Assembly (NCBI RefSeq): GCF_026914265.1
Contig: NC_069136.1
Location: forward strand, 34,464,406-34,528,405
From: Mya arenaria
Lineage: Eukaryota; Mollusca; Bivalvia; Myida; Myidae
Direction: 5' to 3'
Length of the DNA stretch: 64,000 nucleotides
A program made the translations under genes and the position numbers. This document shows, piece by piece, positions 37,527 through 48,464 of the stretch (the stretch's first letter is position 1; every line of letters begins with the position of its first letter). The notes below the pieces were generated by a model, which worked only from the letters and a program-made list of their open reading frames with translations, was not told the origin of the DNA and did not search any database.

Positions 37527-38410
37527 GTACGATATACAAAACAACACTGATGTACCACATACAAAACAACACTGTTGTACCACATACAAAACAACACAGT
37601 CATGCCACATACAAAACAACACTGTTATACCACATACAAAACAACACAGTCATACCACATACAAAACAACACAGACATATCACATACAAAACAACACAGT
37701 CATACCACATACAAAAAAACACGGTTATACAACAAAACAGATGTACCACATACAAAACAAAACAGCAATGTCACATACAAAACAACACAGTTATACCATT
37801 ACAAAACAAAACAGTTATACAACATACAAAACAACACAGTTATACCACATACAAAACAACACAGTTATACCACAAACAAAACAACACAGTTATACCACAT
37901 ACAAAACAACACAGTTATACCATTACAACACAACACAGTTATACCACAAACAAAACAACACAGTTATACCACATACAAAACAACAAAGTCGTGCCACATA
38001 CAAAACAACACAGTTATTCCACAAAAAAAAACAGCAGATGTACCATATACAAAACAAAACAGCAATGCAACATACAAAACAACACAGTTATACCAATACA
38101 AAAAAAACAGTTATGCCACATACAAAACAACAGGGTTATACCACATACAAAACAACACAGTTATACCATTACAAAACAACACAGTCATGTCACTTACACA
38201 ACAACACAGTCATATCACTTACACAACAACACAGTCATGTCACATACAAAACAACAGAATAATGCTACATACAAAACAACAGAATCATGCCACATACAAA
38301 ACAACACAGTATTGTCACATACAAAAATTACACAGTCATGCAATATACAAAGCAACAAAATTATGCCGCATACGAAACAACACAGACAAAGCATATACAA
38401 AGGATCACAG
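37527..38410 (+). repeat. 25-bp minisatellite open in three frames (about 35 units)
   Basis: The unit is 'ccacatacaaaacaacacag' plus 'ttata', 25 bp, with few stops. As 25 leaves remainder one on division by three, each forward frame cycles through the same peptide (HIQNNT, PHTKQH, TYKTTQ), so ORFs of 245, 298 and 318 codons overlap at 37525-38262, 37550-38446 and 37575-38531. Simultaneous openness of all frames is the signature of a stop-poor repeat. I see no signal peptide, splice context or non-repeat domain to support translation. Confidence 0.95.
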
Positions 38411-40087
38411 TCATTCCACCAAGCAAAGAAATCACTGTACAAATGAATCAGAAAATATTGATAAGCAAATATTTGGGTTACCACCTTGGAACGGTCAGAG
38501 AAACAGGAAGTCTTTATGGGGTATAAACTAGCTGATAAGTACACAACCTCGCAATTATTGAGAAAAAAAAATAAAAATGAATTTTTTAACAATTTTGGAA
38601 GTAAATATAAGTGATGAATTTCGTTGGTGATGCCAATATCGTGAATATGAACGCAGTTGGGCTGGGTGGGCTTGATAGTCGAACGCTTCTGACAAAGCAT
38701 TACACAGATATCCTCACATTTCCTTCAAAATCCATCCTAATAGTTCTCTCATAATCATTTATTTTCGACAAAACTAAGATGTTAAAGTGTCATATATGTA
38801 AAATATAAGTGCACATTTTTAAAAAGGAGGCAGAATTTAGGACAATAAAAACAACGCATGGTATATTTTGAAGCAGTATTGAATTCTTTATTTTATTTTG
38901 ATTATAAAACTATCTATTGATTTATATTAAATGCAATATTGCTACGGATAAATAAATGTAAGGTTAACATAAAAGTAGAAAATTTGAAGTGAAAACAACA
39001 ATAGAACAGAAAAATATACATTTTCGGTATCATTCTTATTAAACCCAAATGTTAAACATTTCCTTTGTCCAGCCGGTTTATATAACAATTCAATATTTTT
39101 AAAGTATTAAATAGCAGTCATCAGGTAAATGTAGAACAAGCCAATTTTTGAGGCAAAGCATCAAAGACACCGCGAATGTTTTTGAAACATGTCCTAAAGG
39201 AAGCAGATGCATTTTAACAGCATACCAAGTTTGAGGTACCTGGATACAACAATTCTTCAGATATTGAACGATTTCGGACTTTCAGCTCAAGGTCACCACG
39301 ACCTTGGCTTTTGACCTATTGACTACAAATAGTTAGGGTGCTGGTCATGTTTAAGGGACCTCTACCAAATGTGTAATCTCTAGGCCTAAGCGTTTTCAAT
39401 TATTGATTGGAAACTGCGCATTTTCAGCTTACGGTCACAACGACCTTGATCTTTGACTCACTGACCTCTTAAGCAATAGGGTTCATTTGCTGTTTATGAC
39501 CCACATGCCTACGATGTTTGAGGTTCTTGAGTCATAGTTTTCTTCATATATCGAACAGAAACTGATTTTCAGCTAAAATTCATCTTAAGGTCACCACGAC
39601 ATTGACCTTTGATTAACCTGCCTACAAAGCATTAGAAACCTTTAAGTCAATAACCTTTCAGGTGTTGTATTACTAACAATTATAAACTTAGTTTTTATTT
39701 TGTTAGTAATGAGTTAGATGTGACACAAGCTTTGGGTGAAAAGGGAAATTATATACTATTCCAGTTTATAAGGGGTATGATAATAAAATCTAAGCTTGTA
39801 TTCATACAACATCTTAAGTCATTTCTTCACTTAAGTAGATTTCCTAAAATGTGCATGGTCAAATTAAGAAAAACTACAGGTTTTTATACATAAAATTATG
39901 TGCATTACATAAAATTAATAAAAAAATAAAGTATTTCAAATATTATTTAGTTATTATATCATTCGACCAGCGCAAATCTTAACTTCAGAAAATGACTAAG
40001 TAAGAACTCAACTTAACATGTTTAAGTCCAGGAGCATATATGGGAAAAGAAATTGAAAGTAATAATAACAAGTAAAATGATATTCAC
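38411..40087. other. Intergenic, with diverged ~130-bp repeats
   Basis: At 39235-39620 three diverged units occur, each with 'tttcagctcaaggtcaccac' or a similar phrase, 'gaccttg', 'tttgacct' and a 'tatgtttgaggt' phrase. This is a style of dispersed repeat common in bivalves. The rest is AT-rich without recognisable genes. The minus ORF at 38215-38700 reads out of the 25-bp repeat and is not supported. Confidence 0.45.
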
Positions 40088-40322
40088 TAGCTGATCCAGA
40101 GGAGGTGGATAGCACTCCCTCCCCCCTAATTGTCCAAGTTTACAAGGTAATTTCATATAGGAGAAAAACAGTAATAAAATAAGACATTGTCAAAATGTAA
40201 AATGGGGAGTACCCGCCCCCCCCCCCCCCTCGCACAAACCCTTTAAACCTGGGCCAATAAATTTCGATTCTGAGTTTAGTTAGTCCCCACTTACGTCGAA
40301 TCGTTGATACGCCCCTGGTATT
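40088..40322. mobile_element. Possible short non-autonomous element
   Basis: It begins 'ctagctgatccagaggaggt' and ends 'cgttgatacgcccctggta', with a C-run (40217-40229) inside. The end motifs resemble those of 12123-12316. The inverted repeat is short and imperfect, so the boundaries are approximate. Confidence 0.35.
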
Positions 40323-40569
40323 AATTATCAAAAATGAGCAAAAGTGTTTTTCTGGGTCTGAGACTTAAGACTCGAAAATTGCAAGTGTACCATCATTAAG
40401 ACTCAAGATGTCGGTGAATATAGGCCAAATTTAGGACATTGCTATTTTCCCTTCGTCAATTCGTCTATGAATTCAAAACGAAGTTTGATCAATATTCATC
40501 ACATTTTTATCATATATTAAAATAGTTAGGTATTCCAAACACTTCAATGAGTTTAATTATTAAGAAAAA

Positions 40570-40690
40570 ATCAAGTCAAGTCAACTTAACACGTTTATTC
40601 TTTTACATATCTACACCATGTAAATATTGAGGTATATAATAAAGACCTTTATGTAGAGGCTCAAATGAATTATAGAAAATATAAAATGTT
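40570..40690 (-). mobile_element. LINE-type 3' tail fragment
   Basis: On the minus strand the sequence ends in a short 'gttaagttgacttgacttg' repeat after 'aaagaataaac'. This resembles the gttga-repeat tail and 'aaataaagataa' end of the LINE at 44719. Probably a 5'-truncated copy of a related element. Confidence 0.4.
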
Positions 40691-40739
40691 AAAATATAAT
40701 AAAAAGTCCAAGTCATAATCGAATCGTAGTCTCCTATCG

Positions 40740-40885
40740 ATCGTTACTACGCATGCGCGCAGATGTTCTTTGCGGGGTATATTGCGTTTTATATTTGTGT
40801 ACATATTTGTAGTTTATTTTAAAGGCTATACGTGTTTGTTTTTGTTATCAGGGAAAGAATATTACTGCTACTGAAACTGGCACAG
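40740..40885 (+). promoter_or_regulatory. Putative promoter and 5' non-coding exon of the small spliced gene
   Basis: A GC-rich spot 'actacgcatgcgcgcag' (40746-40762) contains a palindromic gcatgcgc core resembling an NRF-1 site. Downstream, 'gaaactggcacag' is followed by gtatgt at 40886, a good splice donor. The matching acceptor is tttcag at 41276-41281, 13 bases before the ATG. No TATA box stands out. The transcription start is not defined. Confidence 0.4.
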
Positions 40886-41294
40886 GTATGTTATGTTGAT
40901 CTTTATTTAATTCTTCTTATTAAAATTGAATTTTCGCGATTTCATATGTAAACAAGCATAACCTAATTTCAATTCGTAATCGCTCGAATAAGCACAATAG
41001 TGTTGGGTTGGCGGGAACAAAAAGAGTTTATGTGTGCAATAACTGTAAAATTATTACTGCTTTTGGCAGATACATGTATGGAACTTTTAAGTTTGATATT
41101 TTGAAAAAAACAGTCACTTATGTGTCAACTTATCTTGTTAAACTTATTAAACGGACATACATATTTTCAAACTCAATGAGTCAAAACGTAAAAATAGATT
41201 TTTCGGGAAATCCTTACTTATATGTAACGTGACCGTTTCTTGTTTAAATATAGTGTTTACTAGTGTCAGTTTAGGTTTCAGCTGATTTGCAAGC

Positions 41295-42601
41295 ATGAAA
41301 GGAAAGAAATCGAAACGAGGTGACCCTTCGGAATGTAAGTATTTAAATTTACTGAATCTATAGATTGTGTTGGGTATTCATGTATTTTTTTAACATTTTT
41401 GGTTTTACTATAAACTACGCATCAGTGAAATTAATACAAAAAGTCATGAACACAAAGCAACATGGGTACTACAATACAGTTTAAAGTATGATACTCAGAT
41501 TATATTTAGGAGGTTGTTTATAATTGATCCCAGATCTTGTATACGACAGTTATTTACGGTGATCAAAGTTTATACATGTCCTTGACTGTATTTGGTGGGA
41601 TCCTGTTGGGTTATTACACACAACTTTCGATCTGCGTGTTTATAGTACTTGAAAATCCAATCTTTTAATGATATAAAGTTCTTATGTTTATGAATTTTGA
41701 ACTTGCATTTGATGACGGTTTGTGCGTGTGTGTGGGGGGGGGGGGGCGGCAAATGAAATATCAGATTAAGCCTTTCTCTGTAAAAGTACAAACTACATAT
41801 TTGTAAACATTCAACAATTCAAGGTCTTGGTTAGGAGCTACGGTCTAAGGGTACGCCATCCCTTACGTCAGATCCTTGAATCGCTCCGAATACCTTGATT
41901 TGTTTTATAATTCATATTTTTTTAAAGTTTTAGATCAATGTCCCTCCGGCCTTATGTGGGGGTCTGGGCTGCCCGAGTCAGAGCGCCAATACAAGAAAAG
42001 AAAAGGTAGAAAAAATTTAAACCAGAATTACTCTTAATATATTGTTATATTGTAAGTATACTGATTAAAAATGTAGAACAATCAAACACAGTGGTATATG
42101 TGGTCAAGCGGTATAGGTGCCCGCCTCTCACTCAAGAGGTTCGAGCCATACTAGGGACGTTCTCGTGGTCTCTGTAAAATGACACCGCAGTATTGATTAC
42201 TACCCAGTAAACGGATCCGACAGTGATCCGTATCAGGATATAGCATAATCAACCTGAAAAAATTAGTATACGACCACAGCCAAACAAAATGTACCTATAT
42301 TGCACATTGTATTGAATAATCCAGTTTTCATTGTTATTTGTATTTAAAGATATAGTGATTTTTTATCATTTATAAACTATAAAGCAGGTTTTTAAATAAG
42401 CCTTTCATCAGATTTATCCACACATATCACGTTAAGCAATGTTCACATATTTCAGAGTCCCACAGACCGTATGCAAACCCAGATGGATCCCGTCAGGGAC
42501 CTCAGTCTGTACCACCGGAAGATATGCCGGAAGGAGTAATTATCCCTCCGCTTGGCAACGGCGACCTTCCGAAGCCCAACTACAATAAAAGGAAACGCTA
42601 A
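41295..42601 (+). CDS. Small spliced gene encoding an 85-residue basic protein
   Basis: There are three coding exons: 41295-41334, 41934-42005 and 42456-42601. The junctions are gaat/gtaagt, ttttag/atc, aaag/gtaga and ttcag/agt, all GT-AG. Phases match at both junctions (phase 1, 40 then 72 then 146 bases) and the joined frame stays open to TAA at 42599-42601. The protein begins MKGKKSKRGDPSE, has a middle part with PSGLMWGSGLPESE then QYKKRK, a Pro/Gly-rich part (PEGVIIPPLGNGDLP), and ends NYNKRKR. Basic clusters at both ends could act as nuclear-localisation signals. I do not recognise the family. No membrane segment or catalytic motif is visible. A non-coding first exon ends at 40885 and AATAAA lies at 42840. 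Each exon is too short to appear as a long ORF, so ORF-based annotation would miss this gene. Chance matching of four splice sites and two phases is unlikely but not excluded. Confidence 0.6.
42091..42280 (+). mobile_element. tRNA-derived SINE in intron
   Basis: The A-box tggtcaagcgg lies at 42101-42111 and the B-box ggttcgagcc at 42138-42147, spaced as in a tRNA. A non-tRNA body follows (aaacggatccgacagtgatc). The end is not sharply defined. It sits in the second intron of the small gene, in the same orientation. Confidence 0.65.
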
Positions 42602-42839
42602 TATCGTCAAGCCTAAAACCGCAGGTGAAACAACATCGTGATAAACTCTAATAATATTAAAAACAGCTAGACCGCAGTTGTCAGATGCAATGTTTTATGT
42701 TGGTAAATGACTAAAATAATGACAAATTTAACTCAAATATTTGTTTATGTTTTAAATTAGCATTTAATATGGTTTTCAATTATGTTGAAATTTTGTATGA
42801 TATAAATATTATGCTTTCATAATTGTGAAGATGGGTTCC

Positions 42840-42845
42840 AATAAA
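42840..42845 (+). terminator. Poly(A) signal of the small spliced gene
   Basis: AATAAA lies 239 bases past the stop codon at 42601 in the context 'ttccaataaaaatcttc'. No stronger candidate intervenes. Confidence 0.45.
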
Positions 42846-42884
42846 AATCTTCTACTTTACCATGTCATTTCACATAATCACCAT

Positions 42885-43610
42885 GAACCGCACATTATGT
42901 TTTAAAATAACGCATATTTTTTAAATGACACCCTAAGACGCACGTTCTATTTTAAAATGAATCACACCCTTGAGGCGCACATAATGTTTTTAAATAAATC
43001 ACACCCTGCCACGCTTATAATGTTTTGAATGAATCGCACCCTGCCACGCACATAATGTTTTGAATGAATCGCACCCTGCCACGCTTATAATGTTTTGAAT
43101 GAATCGCACCCTGCCACGCTTATAATGTTTTGAATGAATCGCACCCTGCCACGCACATAATGTTTTGAATGAATCACATCATGCCACGCACATAATGTTT
43201 TGAATGAATCGCACCCTGAGACGAACATTATGTTTTTAAATTAATCGCAATCTAAGACGAACATTATGTTTTTAAATGAATTACAACCTGAGACGCACAT
43301 TATTTTCTAAAGTAAATCACACTGTGGCGCACATTGTGTTTTAATAAAGTACACACTGATATTATGTAACTTGAAACGCATATTATGTAACCTCAGGCGC
43401 ACATTATGTAACCTTAAGCGCACATAATGTTACCTGAGACGCACACTATGTAAGCACACAGTTAATAACCTGAGGCGCACATTATGTTACCCGAGATGCA
43501 ATTTTTGTAATCTTAGGCGCACTTAATGTAACTTGATTTGCTTTTTATGTAACATGATGCGCACACTAAGTGAGCTGAGATGCACATAATGTTACCTGAG
43601 ACACACATAC
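42885..43610. repeat. 35-bp then ~21-bp tandem repeats
   Basis: From 42885 to about 43330 the unit is 'gaatcgcaccctgccacgca' plus 'cataatgttttgaat' (35 bp), best preserved at 43010-43200. From about 43340 a shorter, related unit 'acattatgtaaccttaagcg' takes over at 21-24 bp. Both share the 'acgcacataatgt' core, so one probably derives from the other. Confidence 0.85.
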
Positions 43611-43669
43611 TGTTTTATGTCTATTCTGAAACCTCGATGGGTGTAATTGCAAATGATCCATCTGTTTTC

Positions 43670-44277
43670 ACCAGGCAGACAGACAGAAATGTTTATTGTC
43701 GTATGACAGTTTTTTGAAAAAATATAATAAATATTATAATATATATAAATAGTCAGTATGATCATAACGATGCATGGCCTAAATAAAAAAAATAAAAAAG
43801 AATAAGTAAGTTAAGTTAAAGAATATACAAGAAGGTATCAAAAAAGAAGAAAAAAGAGATACATATCAAAATCAAACTGTGAAATATATAAAAGATATAG
43901 TAATGTAATATTATTGGAGTCTATTTACAAATGACATAATACTTAAAAGATCTAAACAATGTTATTTATATAAGAATTCCTAAACAGAAGTGCTTGATTT
44001 ATAATTTTACCTAAGCTACTTAGTATGCTGTTTTATAACATTAGTTCGAAACTTATATTGTTGTTGTTTATCAATTTCACATTAATTCTGTATAAAGTGC
44101 AATGGCATTTCTAATCGAAATCGCGTGCATTTGTTCGATACTTCTGTCCTGTAATTGGGCGCAATAATACTAATGGGCGGGGCATATTTACTACTGAACT
44201 ATTTTTTTCAATGAAATCGTAGTAAAATTATTGTCAACCTGCAAAACTAAAATCTACAGTAAAGCAGTTAAAACAAA
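43670..44277. other. AT-rich region with a LINE-like tail
   Basis: At 43675-43700 'cagacagacagaaatgttta' on the plus strand reads on the minus strand as a 3' end with ctgt repeats after 'ataaacattt'. It could be the tail of a truncated retroelement extending right. The remainder is very A-rich without clear structure. Confidence 0.3.
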
Positions 44278-44610
44278 ATGAGAAACGATAATTTGATTGA
44301 TTTTAATGTAGATTTTGATTTCATGATGGATGGAACAGTTGAAGAAATATTAAATGACAATGATAACGACTTATTTCGGAATTTGGAATTGAAATTTGGT
44401 AAAAATAAAGCATCTGACAAAACATGAAATCGAGAAAATGAAACAATAACATATTTTAGTGCACACAGCAACGCCCAGAAGAAAAAGCTCAATTCAACAC
44501 AAAGTCTTCTCGCGTCCTCTAGCTTTCCTTCCGCGAAAGTTCCCATTGCTAAACACGTTCCCCACCCACCGCCACTGTCGTTTCATCCGATGTTAACTTC
44601 TAAAGAATGA
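44278..44610 (+). pseudogene. Small ORF interrupted by one TGA
   Basis: ATG at 44278 opens 49 codons of acidic, Asn/Asp-rich protein (MRNDNLIDFNVDFDFMMDGT...), stopped by TGA at 44425. The same frame then runs on for 60 codons with protein-like composition (AQKKKLNSTQSLLASSSFPS then a Pro-rich HVPHPPPLSFHP) to TGA at 44608. The acidic start resembles openings of several bivalve hypothetical proteins, but I cannot name a family. Two separate short ORFs, or chance, are possible. The minus-strand 92-codon ORF on the same bases is probably its shadow. Confidence 0.3.
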
Positions 44611-44967
44611 CATTGCACTTGCTGATTTGTCCAACACCATATTCCAACATGGTTCATACACCAACTGATCCTTCAACATAACGCTCAACATGTAAATTGA
44701 TTGGAAAACAATTTGAAAACTCAACTCAACTCAACTCAACTCAACTTATCTTTATTTCCACCGAAATCGATGATATGCATTATATGTACAAACAACTTAA
44801 ATAACTGCTAATTACAATACAATACAATGTTTAAATACTGATGTATGCATGGTTAAACATGAACATTTGATTTAGATATGATATAATGTTTAATAGTTTA
44901 CACATATTATATACCATGATATATATGAAAAGACAGTCCATATTCTTTACAACAACATTGCAGCGCA

Positions 44968-47900
44968 TTATGTACTAATGCAATGATGGATGTATGTGTA
45001 TGCACACCTTAAAAATACATGGCGTACACTGATATAATTCGGCACTGACAGTTCGGCGCCTAGGAGGGCCAGATAGAACGAGTCTTTGTCCATTGATAGA
45101 AGTACACTGGCTAGATCCACGTCGATCGCTGCGACGTCAGAAATAAAACGCCATCTCGAACGTTCATGCTTATAGCACGAGTACACTTTATGCGTCTCTA
45201 TATTGTCTGTTTCCTCGTTGCAATGTTCACAGCGACGAATGCTATCTGTAGGCACTTTGCACCATAGTCTTGCAATACAGGTTTGAATGTGCCGGTAATA
45301 ACTGGAGTCGAACACTTGATACACAATTGCATGTGTAACGCTAGGGTGTAAAATCCTAAAGCGTCTAAAGTCATCGTCGGATAAAGTTCGTTCTGACCAC
45401 TGTAGAGTAGCTGCAGACAGTACACGGCTTTTTACAATGCCTTTCCACTGCTGTTTGGAAGGCATGCGTTCAGGGTGCAATAACGAATCATTCACGAAGC
45501 TTTGTAACCCATAAGCACATAATAGTTTACATATATCTGGCACATAACCTAAATTCACAGTTCGGTCACATACAAATTGGAAGTAACGTCTTATAAATAT
45601 GTTTCTGGTTGTACATTTTGTATCAAGACTAAGAATAGCATGCAAGAATAACAATTTTCTGATGATAACTAATGTATATAACTTATTCAATCCTAACATA
45701 GATTCACACATGTCCGATCTGGTTTGGATGTGAAATCCTTGAATCTTCTTAACAATAAAGTGTTGAAGTCTGTTAAGAGAAATGATATCACTTGATGTTG
45801 CATTATTCCATAGTTCGCTACAGTACAATTCAATCGGTATAATTATTTTAAGGTACAAATTTGCTGATACTAAAGGATTAAGGCCATATGGATGGACTCC
45901 TTGAGCTGTCATAGCGAAGAATGCGTTTTTGGCCTTTTGGCATCGTTCCTCTATTCTTAATTTACATTTCATATTAGAGACTTGTTTGACACCCAGGTGG
46001 TTAGCACAGTTCGTTTGAGGAATTATATTGTCACCGTACATAATGGCCACGTTTGGTGGATTACGTTTCTTGCTGAACACTACTATCTCCGATTTCTTCA
46101 CGTTCATATCAATGTTCCATGTTTTGCAATATCGGTACACGATATCCATCATGCGCTGTAGGCTTAGGGGAGATAAGGCTAGCATAGCAATGTCGTCTGC
46201 ATATGATGGATTACCGGCCCTGGTGGACAGAACTGTGCACCCAAGATCACTATCTTCAAGGTCCCTCAAAAGCTTGTCGACGTATATCAGGTAATAGAAT
46301 GTGGAAAGCACACCGCCTTGGCGAACAGATTTGCGTACAGCTATTTGTTTTGACTTTTCACCGTTGAATTTTACGATGCAGTTTAAACCCTGATATGACG
46401 ATCTTAGTGTTCGCAAAGCTTTACCCACAACACCAAATTGTCCAAGCTTTACAAATAGTCCATCGTGCCACACTGAGTCGAATGCAGATTTCTGGTCCAG
46501 CATACTAACGTACACATTACTGTTTTGCTCAATTTGATGAAAGACGGTCTCTTGTAGATTAAACTCTGCAGTTACACAACTTAAACCTTTACGAAAGCCT
46601 TGCTGCTGCTCACACGGGAAGTCTATGTGTAAGTCTTTAACGGTGTTGTTTATCCTGTTCAGTATTACTTTTTCAAATATTTTGCTAAAGCATGGACTTA
46701 ATGACACCGGTCTATAACTGCTGGGGTCCGATTTTAGCTTCCCTTTGCCTTTATATATAGGAATTAATAGACTAGTGCTCCATTCTTTTGGTGTCCGTTC
46801 GCTGTACAATATTGCGTTAAACAGAATAGCTAAAGAGTTTGTCAAACTTGTGCCGCCATATTTTACATTTTCATTAAGTATGTTGTCTACACCAGGGCTT
46901 TTCTTAAGTTTAAGTCCTTTCACCACATTTGAAACCTCCTCCCAAGTCACGGGTGTTGTAATAGCCCTCGTCATATTATTATCGCATTCATTCAATAATG
47001 ATTCTAGCGTTGCATTTAATGAGTGATTATGGTGAGAGTTTATATCATCAAAGACGTCTGTGAAGTACGTTTCAAACCCATCTATGACATGTTCGTTCGA
47101 ATACAGTTCGTTGCCAACTTTCAATTCATTACACACAGACGGAGTTTTACCGCTTCGTTTTCTAAGTAGCTTCCAAAACAGTCTATAATCCAGTTCCGCA
47201 GCTGTTTTAAGGTCGTCTATAGCCTTATTTTCAAATTCAGTCTGTTTGGATCTTTGCAAGCGTCGGAACGCACTTTTTGCTTCCTTATATTTAGAGTATG
47301 CTCCGTAATAATAGTCTCTCGGACGGCCTTCATCTATCCACATCCGGCGGAAAAGGCGTGCTTTTGCATGTCTCAGTTTTAACTCGTCACACCAGTACGG
47401 TTTTGCACTTTTGTTAAATCGACTGACGGGTAGAATGCTATTTGCAGAGTGTATTGCATTTACTATTATAGTGTTGATGAAGTCGGGGCAACATATCACA
47501 CTGTCAACAGAGTTAATGCAGTTCAGTTCTGTTTCGAGTATATGCTGATAGCACTCTATATGTTGATCTGTGCACTTGTTCCAGGCGATGTTAGAACGTA
47601 TAGTTGGTTCCGCCCGTATGATAGGTTTCACGTTCATACTGTACACTAGTGGTAAGTGATCTGACGTCATTATATTTGAGCTGTCTTCGACAACAAAGTT
47701 CGTACACATATTAAGAGAAGATTGTTCGACTAGCACGTGATCGATCACACTCCCAGTTGGGACATATGTGCCCCTATAACCATTACCGTGGATTGCATGT
47801 TGTAATGAAACGAGGTTATTGTTCGTTATAAATTCAGTCAGGAGCTGGGATTTAACATTGACATTTCTTCGTCCGTGATTTGCTATCAACTGTCCATTAA

Positions 47901-48411
47901 AATCTCCCGCCATCATAACATCTCCCACCTGGGTGTAATGAGCAAATAATGATTGTACTTCACTTAAAACACTCTTATAGTAATCAATATCATTACTTGC
48001 AGGCATATAAATACAAAATATATACAGAGGAATTCTATCTACACATTTCAATTCTATTCCAACAATGCGATGATTTTCATTGAAAGGTAATTGACTTATA
48101 CAGCAAGATAAAGATTTCTTAAACATAATTGCCGTGCCAGCTTTGCCGCATTTTAAAGAACCAAAATTATCAACGTTCTCGTTAAACTTAACAATACTCG
48201 AGTAATCAGAGTGAATACTATCAAAGAATAATGTTGATCTAGGCAAGAGTTTGTGTTCCGTAATCAAAGCGACATCTATATCATACTGATCTAACATATT
48301 AGCTAAGGGATATGAAGATGACATAATACCCCTACAATTCCAGCAATAAAAGTTTAGAGCCATATATAAAATGTTGATGATGAACCATAATTTTACACAC
48401 ATTACAAACAT
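44968..48411 (-). CDS. LINE ORF2: endonuclease and reverse transcriptase
   Basis: It is an uninterrupted frame of 1147 residues. An AP-type endonuclease fills about residues 20-260, with NCRG at 25-28, catalytic-type Glu at 52 (ITEHKL), GDFNGQ at 169-174 and SDHLPL at 250-255. The reverse transcriptase spans about 490-800: KSPGVDN (504-510), SSYRPVSL (564-571), QGFRKGLS (604-611), LDQKSAFDSVW (638-648), VRQGG (696-700) and the active-site YADD at 737-740. The C-terminal part holds a Cys/His cluster (C-E-H-C ... H ... C) near residue 1070. No RNase H domain was seen. The enzyme nicks target DNA and copies the element RNA in place. The start was taken at the first ATG after ORF1; residues before about 19 may not belong to the native protein. 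All key residues visible are present. Confidence 0.93.
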   Translation of the reverse strand: MFVMCVKLWFIINILYMALNFYCWNCRGIMSSSYPLANMLDQYDIDVALITEHKLLPRSTLFFDSIHSDYSSIVKFNENVDNFGSLKCGKAGTAIMFKKSLSCCISQLPFNENHRIVGIELKCVDRIPLYIFCIYMPASNDIDYYKSVLSEVQSLFAHYTQVGDVMMAGDFNGQLIANHGRRNVNVKSQLLTEFITNNNLVSLQHAIHGNGYRGTYVPTGSVIDHVLVEQSSLNMCTNFVVEDSSNIMTSDHLPLVYSMNVKPIIRAEPTIRSNIAWNKCTDQHIECYQHILETELNCINSVDSVICCPDFINTIIVNAIHSANSILPVSRFNKSAKPYWCDELKLRHAKARLFRRMWIDEGRPRDYYYGAYSKYKEAKSAFRRLQRSKQTEFENKAIDDLKTAAELDYRLFWKLLRKRSGKTPSVCNELKVGNELYSNEHVIDGFETYFTDVFDDINSHHNHSLNATLESLLNECDNNMTRAITTPVTWEEVSNVVKGLKLKKSPGVDNILNENVKYGGTSLTNSLAILFNAILYSERTPKEWSTSLLIPIYKGKGKLKSDPSSYRPVSLSPCFSKIFEKVILNRINNTVKDLHIDFPCEQQQGFRKGLSCVTAEFNLQETVFHQIEQNSNVYVSMLDQKSAFDSVWHDGLFVKLGQFGVVGKALRTLRSSYQGLNCIVKFNGEKSKQIAVRKSVRQGGVLSTFYYLIYVDKLLRDLEDSDLGCTVLSTRAGNPSYADDIAMLALSPLSLQRMMDIVYRYCKTWNIDMNVKKSEIVVFSKKRNPPNVAIMYGDNIIPQTNCANHLGVKQVSNMKCKLRIEERCQKAKNAFFAMTAQGVHPYGLNPLVSANLYLKIIIPIELYCSELWNNATSSDIISLNRLQHFIVKKIQGFHIQTRSDMCESMLGLNKLYTLVIIRKLLFLHAILSLDTKCTTRNIFIRRYFQFVCDRTVNLGYVPDICKLLCAYGLQSFVNDSLLHPERMPSKQQWKGIVKSRVLSAATLQWSERTLSDDDFRRFRILHPSVTHAIVYQVFDSSYYRHIQTCIARLWCKVPTDSIRRCEHCNEETDNIETHKVYSCYKHERSRWRFISDVAAIDVDLASVLLSMDKDSFYLALLGAELSVPNYISVRHVFLRCAYTYIHHCIST

Positions 48412-48464
48412 GATTTAATATGCAGTAAAGAGGTATATATAACGCTTCAGAGTGTGTAACAGTC

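Noticed and set aside
37525..38531. Three overlapping long plus-strand ORFs (245-318 codons)
   Set aside because: They are the same 25-bp repeat read in three frames; openness in all frames shows lack of stops in the unit rather than coding.
16895..42160. tRNA genes at 16950-17020 and 42091-42160
   Set aside because: A- and B-boxes are present but acceptor stems do not pair and non-tRNA bodies follow, so they are SINE heads.
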